Assembly: GCA_035310125.1 (NCBI GenBank)
Contig: DATGEP010000084.1
Span: 1 to 47,856, forward strand
DNA: 47,856 bases
From: DATGEP01 sp035310125
GTDB lineage: Bacteria; Chloroflexota; Ktedonobacteria; Ktedonobacterales; JADMIN01
Reading direction: 5' to 3'
Within the stretch, counting starts at the first letter, position 1, and each line of letters opens with the position of its first letter. The position numbers were made by a program, and so were the translations under genes. The notes below the pieces were generated by a model, which was not told where the DNA came from, ran no database searches, and saw nothing but the letters and a program-made list of their open reading frames with translations. This document shows positions 24,291 through 32,877 of the stretch, one piece after another.

Positions 24291-25604
24291 CTACCTGAGG
24301 GCAAAAAGACCATGATCACCGGCTGACCCCACAAAAAGCCCACCAGCGGCGAGCACGGGCGCCGCTCGCAGCTCACCAAGGTAGATCCGCCACTCCTGCG
24401 CGCCGGTCGCGCCGTTGAGCGCCACGAGATTGCCCCGCTGATCCGCGATATAGACCTCTGCGGCGGCGCCATTCGCCAACCGCACGATCGGCGTCACGAC
24501 GATTGCACCCACACCGTGGTAGGTCCATTTGCGGGCACCGCTATGGGCGTCGAGCGCGAGCACATCACCGGCATAGTCGGCAAGAAAGAACGTATCGCCG
24601 CCGAGCGCCGACCCGGCGGACAGGCCAGCGCCAATCGTTCCCGCGCCAGGAATATCAACATGCCAGCGCGCGGTGCCGGTCTGGGCATCCATGACGTCGA
24701 GCTGCCCAGACCACGTCGCCACAGCGACCAGCCCCAGCTGGTCATCAAATACTGGTGCGCCCACCATCCGCGATTCAACCGTCTGCTCCCAGACCTTACG
24801 ACCGGTCCGCAGACTCAGTGCGTTGAGCTCGGTGGAGGCTCCCAGCGCCACAAAGACGAGACCACCATCAGCGGAGGTGACGGCGGGCTGCCCCTGTGTC
24901 GGCCAGAAGTTCGCGAGCGCATCTTCCGACTTGAACTGCCAGTATTCGGCGCCCGTGCGGCGATCCAGACAGAGCAGAGTGTTCGCACCAGCTTCGACAA
25001 AGAGCAACGATCCATCGGCTAGGGGCGGCGCGCGAACGGGAGCGCGAGTATCTACCGTCCAGATGGGCCTGCCCGTCACCAGATCGAGCGCCTCCAAGCC
25101 ATGATCCCGTGCGGCAACATACACGGTGCCATCCGCAACAGCGGGTGTACCGGCAACGAGCGTATCGCCGAGTGGTGCGCGCCAGCGGAGCGTGCCGGAA
25201 CGCATATCCACGGCGTAGAGTGTACCGTCACCGCCGCTCACCAACGCTATCCCTGCGGCAACGACTGGCGACGCCAGCACTGGGCCAGGCGTCTGGAACA
25301 GCCAGCGCACCACGCCGTGCGGAGCACTGGCTGGCGATGCGTTGGTGTTTGCGCTATCGAAACCAGCGAGCGGCCAGGATTGCTCGGTACCGCTGATGTC
25401 GGCACCCGGCAATGGAGCGTCGCGATAGAGCACCTGCAATTGTGGCAGCACCGGCTCGCCACCGGCGAACTGCGGCGTCGGCGTCGGCTGTACGCTCGAC
25501 GATTGCTGCCAGGGCGCCGCGCATCCCGTTACGGCCATCGCGGCGAGAAGCAGCGCAAGCAGCGCCACCCGCATCTGGGAGTCGGCGCGATCAGGCCACC
25601 GCAT
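24291..25604 (-). CDS. PQQ-type beta-propeller lipoprotein 1
   Basis: A 437-residue lipoprotein: lipobox AVTGCAAP (Cys28), a Thr-Pro spacer, then about seven PQQ/pyrrolo-quinoline-type propeller blades of the form G.LYAVD..SG.LRW and G..V.A, for example GDGTLYAVDMRSGTLRWRAP, DHGLEALDLVTGRPIWTVD, ALDAHSGARKWTYHG and VALNGATGAQEWRIYLG. No quinone-enzyme signature is seen, so this is a binding or scaffold propeller, as in BamB, rather than a dehydrogenase. The ATG at 25604 overlaps the previous gene by 14 bases, with the ribosome site GGGAG inside that gene. It is the second gene of the operon. Confidence 0.88.
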   Translation of the reverse strand: MRWPDRADSQMRVALLALLLAAMAVTGCAAPWQQSSSVQPTPTPQFAGGEPVLPQLQVLYRDAPLPGADISGTEQSWPLAGFDSANTNASPASAPHGVVRWLFQTPGPVLASPVVAAGIALVSGGDGTLYAVDMRSGTLRWRAPLGDTLVAGTPAVADGTVYVAARDHGLEALDLVTGRPIWTVDTRAPVRAPPLADGSLLFVEAGANTLLCLDRRTGAEYWQFKSEDALANFWPTQGQPAVTSADGGLVFVALGASTELNALSLRTGRKVWEQTVESRMVGAPVFDDQLGLVAVATWSGQLDVMDAQTGTARWHVDIPGAGTIGAGLSAGSALGGDTFFLADYAGDVLALDAHSGARKWTYHGVGAIVVTPIVRLANGAAAEVYIADQRGNLVALNGATGAQEWRIYLGELRAAPVLAAGGLFVGSAGDHGLFALR

Positions 25605-26802
25605 AGATATCTCCCTGGACCGTTCCGGCGTAGAGATGGCCTGGTCCTAAGGCGAGATCTGCGCGAATATCGCCGAGCGGCACGTGCCACAGCGGAGTCC
25701 CGTTGGACGCGGAAAGCGCGTATAAGCTCTGACCGCCGCTTACATAGAGGGTGTCGCCAGCAAAAACCGGCACGCCAAGCACCGGCGAGGCGATACCGTG
25801 TGTCCAGCGCACGTGGCCAGTTGTGGCGTCGAGCGCGAGCACGTTGCCGCTATAGGTTCCGATGAAGATCAGGTCAGAGGTCGCGGCGGGCGATCCAGCG
25901 ATACCGTCTGTTGGCGAGCCTTGAGCGAGCGCAGAGTTGACATCGTAGCGCCACAAGAGCGCGCCGCTCGAAGCATCCAGCGCCATCACCAGGCCGTTCC
26001 ATGTACCAATGATGACCGATTGGCCCGTGACCAGTGGCGTAGAGATGAGCCGGACGCCAGCGTCATGCGACCAGATTTTGGCGCCGGTCTGGAGATTCAG
26101 CGCGTACACGACGGTCGTCGTACCCAGCGCGCAATAGACCGTATTCCCCTGGACCGTAGGCGCAGCCTGTGTGGGCCACCCGCTCGCGTTTTCGTGGAAA
26201 TGCCATCGAATCGTGCCGCCGCGGGCGTCGAGCGCGAACGTAGTCGTGCGCGAGTTCACCAACAGCAAGCCGTCTGCGAAGATCGGTGCGGCCTGGATGA
26301 CCTCGCCGAGATTCGCCGTCCAGAGCTGCTGCCCGGTCGTCCGGTCCAACGCAAAGATCCATGAGCGATTGGCCGCCACAAATACAACGCGTCCCACGAC
26401 CACAGGGGTGGAATCGTCGAGAAATTGGCCGATATTGTGCCGCCAGATAACCGCGCCGGTGGTCGCGTCCAGCGCCAGCAGATTGCCGCCAGTTGAGCCA
26501 ACGAAGAGCGTGCCATAGGCTAGCACAGGCGACGAGAAGATCGGTCCAACGCCGCCATAGTGCCAGGCAATTTGCCCCCGGAGCGCCGGTGTAGAGCGTA
26601 GCACTGGGTAGACGCCGCTGTGGGCATCATCATGCCCAAAGGTGGGCCAGCCACGCACGTCGAGCCCTGGAGCCAGCCAGGATGAATCAATGGTAAAGCG
26701 TGGCGGAGGAGGGGTAGTCGGGCCACCACATGCTGTAAGCACGAGGATTGCGATCCATACAAGACAGATACCGTGAGCAATGCGCCGGTATGTCGCGCTC
26801 AT
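25591..26802 (-). CDS. PQQ-type beta-propeller lipoprotein 2
   Basis: A 403-residue lipoprotein with lipobox LVLTACGG (Cys25), a proline spacer, a short WPTFGHDDAHSGVYP lead-in like that of lipoprotein 1 (WPLAGFDSANTNASP) and seven or so PQQ-type blades (GNLLALDATTGAVIWRHN, WIFALDRTTGQQLWTANLG, GLVMALDASSGALLWRYD, GNVLALDATTGHVRWTHG). The two propellers are paralogues. It is the first gene of the seven-gene operon; GGAGG precedes the ATG by four bases and a promoter is at 26866-26894. Likely a cell-surface scaffold; no catalytic residues are seen. Confidence 0.88.
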   Translation of the reverse strand: MSATYRRIAHGICLVWIAILVLTACGGPTTPPPPRFTIDSSWLAPGLDVRGWPTFGHDDAHSGVYPVLRSTPALRGQIAWHYGGVGPIFSSPVLAYGTLFVGSTGGNLLALDATTGAVIWRHNIGQFLDDSTPVVVGRVVFVAANRSWIFALDRTTGQQLWTANLGEVIQAAPIFADGLLLVNSRTTTFALDARGGTIRWHFHENASGWPTQAAPTVQGNTVYCALGTTTVVYALNLQTGAKIWSHDAGVRLISTPLVTGQSVIIGTWNGLVMALDASSGALLWRYDVNSALAQGSPTDGIAGSPAATSDLIFIGTYSGNVLALDATTGHVRWTHGIASPVLGVPVFAGDTLYVSGGQSLYALSASNGTPLWHVPLGDIRADLALGPGHLYAGTVQGDIYAVA

Positions 26803-26865
26803 GAGTCCTCCACCTCGGGTGCATCTCTCGCGAGCCTATCAGTGGTCCTTACGGGCGGCATGCGC

Positions 26866-26894
26866 AGTATACCATACAGCGCGCCTGCTGACTA
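26866..26894 (-). promoter_or_regulatory. Promoter of the seven-gene envelope operon
   Basis: On the minus strand TAGTCA (26894-26889), a 17-base spacer and TATACT (26871-26866), 64 bases before the first start codon. The -10 matches consensus in five of six bases, the -35 in four of six. Confidence 0.55.
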
Positions 26895-26961
26895 TCATAA
26901 GCCATGAACGGTGTGAGGAGAGATCCGTGATCGCAAAGGATTCAGCACGGCGAGTTGTCGT

Positions 26962-27843
26962 TTACACCGCTAGCTGCACTCCCGTCAGCTCCTCGCTGAC
27001 CTCCCAGAGTCGCCGCTGACTCTCCGTGTTGTACGACTCTTTGGAGGACCGCACTGGATGCTCCTTAGTGAAATACTGGCCAGTCACGCCTTCAACTGCC
27101 GGAGACGACGCGACATAGATTGCCGTTTTCGCGCCCTCCTCCGCGCTAACCATCATTGGCCGTGCCAGGGTCATTGCGACACTCAGCAGTGGCCCGTTGT
27201 GCGCGAAGCCTGACGCGACGACGCCTGGGTGGAAGGCGTTCGCCGTCACGCCTGTTCCCTCAAGCCGCCGCGCCAGCTCGTAGGTGAACATGATATTCGC
27301 CAGTTTTGACTGGCTATACGCGCTCCAGGCATTATAGAAGGAATGCTGGAAATTCGGGTCGTCGAACGCGATCTTCGCACCTGTATGCGCCACCGACGCC
27401 GTCGTCACGATGCGCGCCGGCACGCTCGCCTTCAGCCGGTCCAGCAGCAGATTCGTCAGAAGAAACGGCGCCAGGTGATTCAGCGCAAAGGTCATCTCAT
27501 AGCCATCTACCGTCGTGTGCCGGGTGAGAAAGATCGCCCCCGCATTGTTCACCAGCACATCCAGCCGGGTGTGCCTTGCCTTCACCGCCTCCGCCAGCGC
27601 CCGCACCTGGGTCATCGAGGAGAGATCGGCCAGCAGCGAATCTACCGCTTCACTTCCTGTCTCCTGCCGGATTTGTGCGACGCACCGCGCCGTGCGATCG
27701 CGATTGCGTCCTACCACTGTCACCGTCGCGCCTCGCCGCGCCAGCTCCCGCGCCGTCACATACCCAATGCCCGATGTCGCGCCCGTCACCACACACACGC
27801 GCCCGTCCATTTGTCGCGATCCACTTACGCTCCCAACAGCCAT
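26962..27843 (-). CDS. Short-chain dehydrogenase/reductase (retinol dehydrogenase-like)
   Basis: A 293-residue SDR with the cofactor motif TGATSGIG, the NNAG motif in VLVNNAGAIF, the catalytic Ser in TTASVAHTG and Tyr/Lys in YSQSK. The overall pattern (VVGRNRDRT, LNHLAPFLLTNLLLDRLKAS, FHPGVVASGF) resembles the retinol dehydrogenase/WWOX-like SDR group common in soil bacteria. It should reduce or oxidise a hydroxyl or carbonyl with NADP(H). GGAGG lies five bases before the ATG at 27843. It stands upstream of, and co-directional with, the envelope operon, but that operon has its own promoter in between. Confidence 0.92.
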   Translation of the reverse strand: MAVGSVSGSRQMDGRVCVVTGATSGIGYVTARELARRGATVTVVGRNRDRTARCVAQIRQETGSEAVDSLLADLSSMTQVRALAEAVKARHTRLDVLVNNAGAIFLTRHTTVDGYEMTFALNHLAPFLLTNLLLDRLKASVPARIVTTASVAHTGAKIAFDDPNFQHSFYNAWSAYSQSKLANIMFTYELARRLEGTGVTANAFHPGVVASGFAHNGPLLSVAMTLARPMMVSAEEGAKTAIYVASSPAVEGVTGQYFTKEHPVRSSKESYNTESQRRLWEVSEELTGVQLAV

Positions 27844-27923
27844 CTCAGCTCAGCCTCCACTAAAAAGCTCACATCCGGCTCAAAGCGTACGTTCCGCTGA
27901 CAACGAGATGCGAGCATGTCGCT

Positions 27924-28358
27924 CTACTCTTCCACAATCGTCACCACGTGTGTAATCCGTGCCGTCTTGCCGACTGTCGCGCCCACAGGACAATATCGCG
28001 TCTCGGAGAGTTCGACCGCCCGCCGCACCAGGTCGGGATTGAGGTTGTGTCCCGTCACCGTATGCTCCACCGTCACCGTCGTGTATACACGCGGATGCTC
28101 GTCCGCCTGTGTTCCACGCACCGCGACCTCATACGCGGTCACATCCTGCCGCATCTTGCGCAGCATCGCGATCACATCCATTCCGGTGCATCCGGCCAGC
28201 GCTACCAGCACCAACTCCATCGGGGATGGCCCGCTGTTTCCACCATCCCCCACATCCGGAGAATCCATCACCACGTGGTGTCCAGAGCCTGTCTCGGCCT
28301 CGAAACGCATACCGCCCGTGAATACCGCGCGCGCCGCTTTTTCGTTCGCCATGCTCAT
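27924..28358 (-). CDS. OsmC family protein
   Basis: A 144-residue OsmC/Ohr-superfamily protein of the YhfA-like branch. The family signature GPSPMELVLVALAGCTGMDV is present, with the first redox Cys in AGCTGMD and the second in ETRYCPVGA. These small dimeric proteins reduce organic peroxides or handle sulfur species in the cytoplasm. Two start codons are near (28358 and 28352), both behind AAAGGA. It is divergent from the histidine phosphatase gene, sharing a 135-base intergenic region. Confidence 0.92.
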   Translation of the reverse strand: MSMANEKAARAVFTGGMRFEAETGSGHHVVMDSPDVGDGGNSGPSPMELVLVALAGCTGMDVIAMLRKMRQDVTAYEVAVRGTQADEHPRVYTTVTVEHTVTGHNLNPDLVRRAVELSETRYCPVGATVGKTARITHVVTIVEE

Positions 28359-28400
28359 TGTTCCTTTCTATCCGAAGAATACCGGCTTGAGCGCTCTTCA

Positions 28401-28409
28401 TGCTATACT
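28401..28409 (+). promoter_or_regulatory. Extended -10 promoter candidate
   Basis: TGCTATACT fits an extended -10 (TGn plus TATACT), 85 bases before the histidine phosphatase start. No good -35 is seen. Confidence 0.4.
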
Positions 28410-28493
28410 AGTGTGAATCAGCCGCCGCGCTTACAGTGCGCACCCATCACGCAGCGCGCCCCACAGCGCGCGGGTCTCGCGGAGGTCCACCGC

Positions 28494-29108
28494 ATGCGCC
28501 ACCTTTTTCTGGTCCGCCACGCCGCCCCCACCATCATACCGGGCATGCCAGCCGCGCAATGGCCTCTCTCGGATGCGGGGCGCGCCGCCGCCGTGACCCT
28601 GGCGCGCCAGATCTCCGGCTCCGCCATCTCGTCCATCGTCTCCAGCCGCGAGCCCAAAGCCATCGAGACGGCAAACATCCTCGCAGCGTGGCTCCGCCTA
28701 CCAGCCACTATGGACGGCGGCCTCAATGAGCATGACCGGACCACATCGCCCTATCTCGACCGCGACGAATTCGAAACCACAATAAGCCGCTTCTTCGATA
28801 ACCAAAAAGAACTCATCTTCGGCGCCGAATCTGCTGCACAGGCTCTCAAACGCTTTACGTCGGCGGTGGAAGGCGTGGTGGCGCAATCCACGAATGGCAA
28901 CGGCGACCTGCTCATCGTCACACATGGAACGGTGCTCACCCTTTTCGTTGCCGCTCACAATCCCATTGTGCCGCTCGCCTTCTGGCGTCAGCTCGCGCAG
29001 CCCGATCTCGTGACACTGCGCTTGCCAGACTTCAGACTCCTGACCGGCCCCAGCGTAGGCGCCAGTCCAGGCGCTCGCTCGCTTGAAAAGCCATCCTGTG
29101 GCATTTGA
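28494..29108 (+). CDS. Histidine phosphatase (phosphoglycerate mutase-like)
   Basis: A 204-residue member of the histidine phosphatase superfamily. The phosphorylated His is in FLVRHAAPT, the second catalytic His in LLIVTHGTVLTL, and the Arg/Glu pair in SSREPKAIETANIL and GGLNEHDR. The substrate is not predictable; small branch members act on sugar phosphates, cobalamin or folate precursors, or phosphoproteins. The ATG at 28494 follows GGAGG at eight bases; the frame is open upstream over the osmC gene, but that is antisense shadow. About 30 C-terminal residues are low in conservation. Confidence 0.88.
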   Translation: MRHLFLVRHAAPTIIPGMPAAQWPLSDAGRAAAVTLARQISGSAISSIVSSREPKAIETANILAAWLRLPATMDGGLNEHDRTTSPYLDRDEFETTISRFFDNQKELIFGAESAAQALKRFTSAVEGVVAQSTNGNGDLLIVTHGTVLTLFVAAHNPIVPLAFWRQLAQPDLVTLRLPDFRLLTGPSVGASPGARSLEKPSCGI

Positions 29109-29190
29109 CCACCCGCCGCATCCAACCCGCATACGCTAAGGAGCGTAATGTATTCAGATGAGGCGCGATATTTGCGATGATGAGGGGTCT

Positions 29191-30570
29191 ATGCCACGGT
29201 CGCATACGAAATTTGTCTGCCAGCAGTGTGGATTTGAAAGCGCGAAGTGGATGGGTCGCTGTCCCGACTGTGGCGAATGGAACAGCCTCGTGGAGACAGT
29301 CATACCAGTTGCCCGTGCGACTACGGGTGGTCGCGCTCTAGCACCCGGTGGTCGCGTCCTGCCCGTGCCTCTACCCCAGGTTGAGGCGACGGGCCATCGC
29401 CGTTTGCTCACCGGATCGCCTGAGCTCGATCGCGTCCTCGGCGGAGGCATCGTCCCCGGCTCGCTCATTCTCCTGGGCGGCGAGCCAGGCATCGGCAAAA
29501 GCACCCTGGCGGCGTCGGTATCGGGAGACATCGCCGCCCGCGCTGGTGACGTGCTCTATATTTCCGCCGAAGAGTCCGCGCAGCAGGTGAAGCTCCGCGC
29601 CGATCGGTTGGGAATCACCACTGAACGGCTCCTACTGCTACCAGAAACCGACCTGGACGCCATCGTGGAGACAGCCGAGCATCTCAAGCCTGCCCTGCTC
29701 GTCGTGGACTCCATTCAGACCATCGCGTCGCCGCAAGTCTCCTCGGCTCCCGGCAGCATCAGTCAGGTTCGCGAATCGACCCTGCGTCTGATGCGTCTGG
29801 CGAAGGGCAGCTCCGTTCCGGTTCTCATCATCGGCCACGTCACCAAAGAAGGCACCGTTGCCGGCCCGCGCGCGCTGGAACATATCGTGGACGCGGTGCT
29901 ATACCTTGAAGGTGAGCGCTACCACAGCTATCGCCTGCTGCGGGGAGCCAAGAACCGCTTCGGCGCCACCAACGAGGTCGGTGTCTTCGAGATGCGCGGC
30001 GAGGGTCTCCGGGATGTCGAGAACCCCTCCGCGATCTTCCTGACTGAGCATAGTAACTCCGCGACTGGCTCAGCCGTCATTGTCAGCATGGAAGGCACGC
30101 GCCCACTGCTCGTAGAAGTGCAGGCGCTCGTCTCCACAACAGCGTTTGGTATGCCCCGTTGCACCGCCAACGGACTGGATCACAACCGGATGCTGATGCT
30201 GCTGGCCGTGCTCACCAAACGTGTTGGGCTGGCGCTCAGTAACCAGGATGTGTACGTCAACGTAGTTGGCGGGTTCTCACTCGGCGAGCCCGCGGTAGAT
30301 CTGGGGGTTGCCACCGCGGTAGCGTCCAGCTTTCGCGAGCGACGCATCCGGCCCGATACTGTCCTTGTCGGTGAAGTCGGCCTGGGCGGCGAGCTTCGCT
30401 CCGTTACCCGCGCCGACTCCCGCATTCGCGAGGCCGCTAAGCTCGGCTTCAGGCACTGTATTCTCCCGAAAGGCGGAAGCGGCTCCAACTCCGATAGTAC
30501 TTCCAGCGGCGATATTGAGCGCATCCCCGTCGCCACGCTGGCGGAAGCTCTGGCGGTTGCTCTGGAGTAA
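29191..30570 (+). CDS. radA: DNA repair protein RadA
   Basis: A 459-residue RadA, a branch-migration ATPase that helps RecA in recombinational repair. Domains in order: a C4 zinc finger (FVCQQCGFESAKWMGRCPDC), a RecA-like ATPase with Walker A GEPGIGKST and Walker B LLVVDSIQT, the RadA-specific KNRFG motif (KNRFGATNEVGVFEM), and a Lon-protease-like C-terminal domain (VYVNVVGGFSLGEPAVDLGV) without the protease active site. The ATG at 29191 has GAGGGG close by and gives the normal MPRSHTKFVCQQCG start; an ATG at 29158 is open in frame. It is followed after 365 bases by the PIN-TRAM gene, a radA-PIN/TRAM order also known from Firmicutes. Confidence 0.97.
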   Translation: MPRSHTKFVCQQCGFESAKWMGRCPDCGEWNSLVETVIPVARATTGGRALAPGGRVLPVPLPQVEATGHRRLLTGSPELDRVLGGGIVPGSLILLGGEPGIGKSTLAASVSGDIAARAGDVLYISAEESAQQVKLRADRLGITTERLLLLPETDLDAIVETAEHLKPALLVVDSIQTIASPQVSSAPGSISQVRESTLRLMRLAKGSSVPVLIIGHVTKEGTVAGPRALEHIVDAVLYLEGERYHSYRLLRGAKNRFGATNEVGVFEMRGEGLRDVENPSAIFLTEHSNSATGSAVIVSMEGTRPLLVEVQALVSTTAFGMPRCTANGLDHNRMLMLLAVLTKRVGLALSNQDVYVNVVGGFSLGEPAVDLGVATAVASSFRERRIRPDTVLVGEVGLGGELRSVTRADSRIREAAKLGFRHCILPKGGSGSNSDSTSSGDIERIPVATLAEALAVALE

Positions 30571-30935
30571 ATCGAGGCAAATGGTATTTCGGTTACGCTC
30601 GCTGGGTTGTATACTGTGTGTGGCAGTTTAGCTGTCGCCGCATGATGGCCCGCGAGGATGCGGAACGGCCACCCACGGGTCGTAACGCAAACAGGAGGTG
30701 TGCAGACGAGAGTATAGTTGCAACAGTTTGGTGGACGAAGCGAACGAGCGGTTTATCCCACGGACAATCCTCGGATTGATCAAGCGTTAGCCAATTGCAC
30801 TTATCTGCGCCGCATATGCGACGCATCCGCGCTTCGTAATTCGTTCCACCGCCCTCGGCATCGGCGCATACCACACTGGGTGCGCTCCTATATGGCAGGC
30901 CATCCCGTCTGGTTGTGGCCTGATCGGAGGACGGT
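30571..30935 (+). other. Intergenic region radA to PIN-TRAM gene
   Basis: No gene of convincing composition. A TTGTATACT at about 30606-30614 could be a -10 (TATACT) with TTTCGG 17 bases upstream. An AGGAGGTG at about 30692 is not followed by a protein-like frame. No hairpin terminator for radA was found. Confidence 0.4.
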
Positions 30936-32126
30936 ATGACAGGCAGAAAAGTTTCCCGCTTCGTCGGGCTGCTCATCGCGCTGGGTATCGGGTTGGCAGT
31001 GTTTTTCAACCTGAATGACACAGCCACCACAAAGAATACGCATTTCCCCGTTGAGGTCAACGCCAGCATCGCCGCCGCTATCTTCATCGCCGTACTGGCG
31101 CTCACCTTCTTCCTCATCCCTGTGCTTTACCGCTGGGCCCGCGAGCAGATTCGGCGCGCCGAGGTCAGCGACTTCATTGCCTCTACCATCGGTCTTATCG
31201 TCGGTTTGGGCATCGCCGCCCTGGGTTCGATTTTCCTGTCCCAAATTTCGTTTATGCACCTCGGCCAGTGGCTGCCGCTGCTGGATGCCATATTCTGGGC
31301 CTACGCGGGCATCGCGATAGCGGTGCTGCGTAAAGACGACTTCGCCCGCTTCTTTGGCGGTGCCTTCGCCGCTGGCCGCGCGCGCCGGCTCACTCTCCGC
31401 GAGGAGCGCGACGCCGACGAGCACGAGGAGCGCGAAGATCACGGCCGCCTGCGCGACCGCCTCGCTGGACGCAAGAATGGACGCGCAGGTGACCGTATTC
31501 TCGTGGATACCAGCGCCATCATAGATGGCCGCATCGCCGATATTAGCGAGACCGGATTCATCGTTGGCACGTTGGTTGTGGCGCGCTTCGTCCTCGAAGA
31601 GCTGCAACATATCGCCGATTCCGCCGACAGTATGCGCCGCCAGCGTGGCCGGCGCGGCCTGGAGATCTTGCAGCGGCTCCAGAAAGAACCTACCGTTTCG
31701 GTCGAGATCAGCGACGCCGATGCCGAATCGATTCACGAGGTGGACGCCAAGTTGGTCAAGCTGGCCCGGCAGTGGCACTGTCCCATCATCACCAACGACT
31801 TCAACCTCAATCGTGTCGCGGAGCTGCAAGGCGTCAAGGTGCTCAATATCAACGAGCTTGCCCATGCCGTCAAGCCCATCCTGCTGCCTGGCGAAGACAT
31901 GTCTATCAAGATCATGCAAGACGGCAAAGAAGTTGGGCAGGGTGTTGGCTATCTCGACGACGGCACTATGATCGTCGTCGAAGGTGGCCGTTCCTACATG
32001 GGTAACACCGTGGATGTCACCGTGACCCGCGTGCTCCAGACTGTTGCCGGTCGCATGATTTTTGCGCATCCGAAGCAACAGGCTACCCGCGATGCGGCTC
32101 CAGCCCGGCGTACCGGCACCGCGTAG
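30936..32126 (+). CDS. Membrane protein with PIN and TRAM domains (YacL-like)
   Basis: A 396-residue protein. Four membrane segments (about 8-25, 42-65, 82-103, 111-130) are followed by a charged linker (EERDADEHEEREDHG) and a PIN nuclease-like domain starting RILVDTSAIIDGRI (D191, D198) with further acidic residues in VARFVLEELQHIAD and CPIITNDFNLNRV. A TRAM RNA-binding domain ends the chain (GQGVGYLDDGTMIVVEGGRS). It resembles YacL of Bacillus, also found next to ispD. PIN domains usually cleave RNA with metal ions, so this may be a membrane-tethered RNase. GGAGG is five bases before the ATG. The ispD-like gene follows after 10 bases, likely in one transcript. Confidence 0.93.
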   Translation: MTGRKVSRFVGLLIALGIGLAVFFNLNDTATTKNTHFPVEVNASIAAAIFIAVLALTFFLIPVLYRWAREQIRRAEVSDFIASTIGLIVGLGIAALGSIFLSQISFMHLGQWLPLLDAIFWAYAGIAIAVLRKDDFARFFGGAFAAGRARRLTLREERDADEHEEREDHGRLRDRLAGRKNGRAGDRILVDTSAIIDGRIADISETGFIVGTLVVARFVLEELQHIADSADSMRRQRGRRGLEILQRLQKEPTVSVEISDADAESIHEVDAKLVKLARQWHCPIITNDFNLNRVAELQGVKVLNINELAHAVKPILLPGEDMSIKIMQDGKEVGQGVGYLDDGTMIVVEGGRSYMGNTVDVTVTRVLQTVAGRMIFAHPKQQATRDAAPARRTGTA

Positions 32127-32136
32127 CCGGCGAACG

Positions 32137-32877
32137 ATGGACATACGGCATTCCGTGGCCCCGGTGACCGCGCCCAATGACACGCGGCGTACCGGGGCCG
32201 TTTTACTCGCAATAAGCGGCAGCGGCGCCCTGGATTCTGGTGGATTCGACCCCTTCTGGGCGCCGTTCGCCGGTTTGCCGCTGCTCGCCCAGAGTGTTTC
32301 CATCTTTGAGCGCGCCCCAAACATTGCCGAGATCGTGCTAGTCGTCGCTCCTGACCGCCTGGCTGATGTCGCGGCGCTCGCCACCCAACAATCTTGGCGC
32401 CGCATTCGCGCCATTGCGACATCCAGCTCGTCGCGCCGCGCTGTGTACCGACTTGCCCTCGACACTCTTTCCCGCGATATCGCCTGGATAGTCATTCACG
32501 ATGCCGCCCGCCCCCTCATTCAGCCTGGGATGATCGCCGACGGCCTCGCCGCCCTCAGTGCGTCCTCTCCTGAGTGCGCCGCCGCCGCCGCGTCTATTCC
32601 GGTTAATGAGACCCTCAAGCGTGTCGAGAACGGGCGTGTCGTAGAGACACCCACTCGCTCGCAGCTACGCCTGCTTCAGACGCCAGAAGTAGTCGTGCGA
32701 GCGGCGCTTGTTGCCGCCCTGGAAGATGCTCCCGCCGAGCTCGATCCACCGGACGCCGCGACCCTTGTCGTTGCCGCGAACTTCCGTGTCGCCCTCTTCC
32801 CTGGCTCGCCCGCGAACTTCCGTGTCGCTTCCGCTGCCGATCTCGCCCTCGCCGAAACTCTATTGGGTCAGCGCTAA
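32137..32877 (+). CDS. IspD-like cytidylyltransferase with altered active site
   Basis: A 246-residue relative of IspD, which makes CDP-methylerythritol in the non-mevalonate isoprenoid pathway. Support: VIHDAARPLI, TLKRVENGRVVETPTRSQLR, LLQTPEVV, LFPGSPANFRVASAADLALAE, and its place behind a YacL-like gene. However, the CTP-binding loop is changed. The usual AAGxGxRM is ISGSGALD (about 26-33), losing the Arg, and the catalytic Lys of PKQ is a Phe in DPFW (F40). The late Lys of N.K.T is Arg. Whether it still works as IspD is uncertain. Start at 32137 chosen by homology; the ribosome site is weak. The stop overlaps that of the convergent folD-like gene by three bases. Confidence 0.75.
   Translation: MDIRHSVAPVTAPNDTRRTGAVLLAISGSGALDSGGFDPFWAPFAGLPLLAQSVSIFERAPNIAEIVLVVAPDRLADVAALATQQSWRRIRAIATSSSSRRAVYRLALDTLSRDIAWIVIHDAARPLIQPGMIADGLAALSASSPECAAAAASIPVNETLKRVENGRVVETPTRSQLRLLQTPEVVVRAALVAALEDAPAELDPPDAATLVVAANFRVALFPGSPANFRVASAADLALAETLLGQR

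Noticed and set aside
27948..28493. Upstream extension of the histidine phosphatase frame
   Set aside because: It runs antisense through osmC and has no protein-like composition; the ATG at 28494 has a good ribosome site and homologous start.
30888..32495. Long minus-strand open frame (535 codons) opposite the PIN-TRAM and ispD-like genes
   Set aside because: It is the shadow of well-supported plus-strand genes; the translation is low-complexity and matches no family I know.
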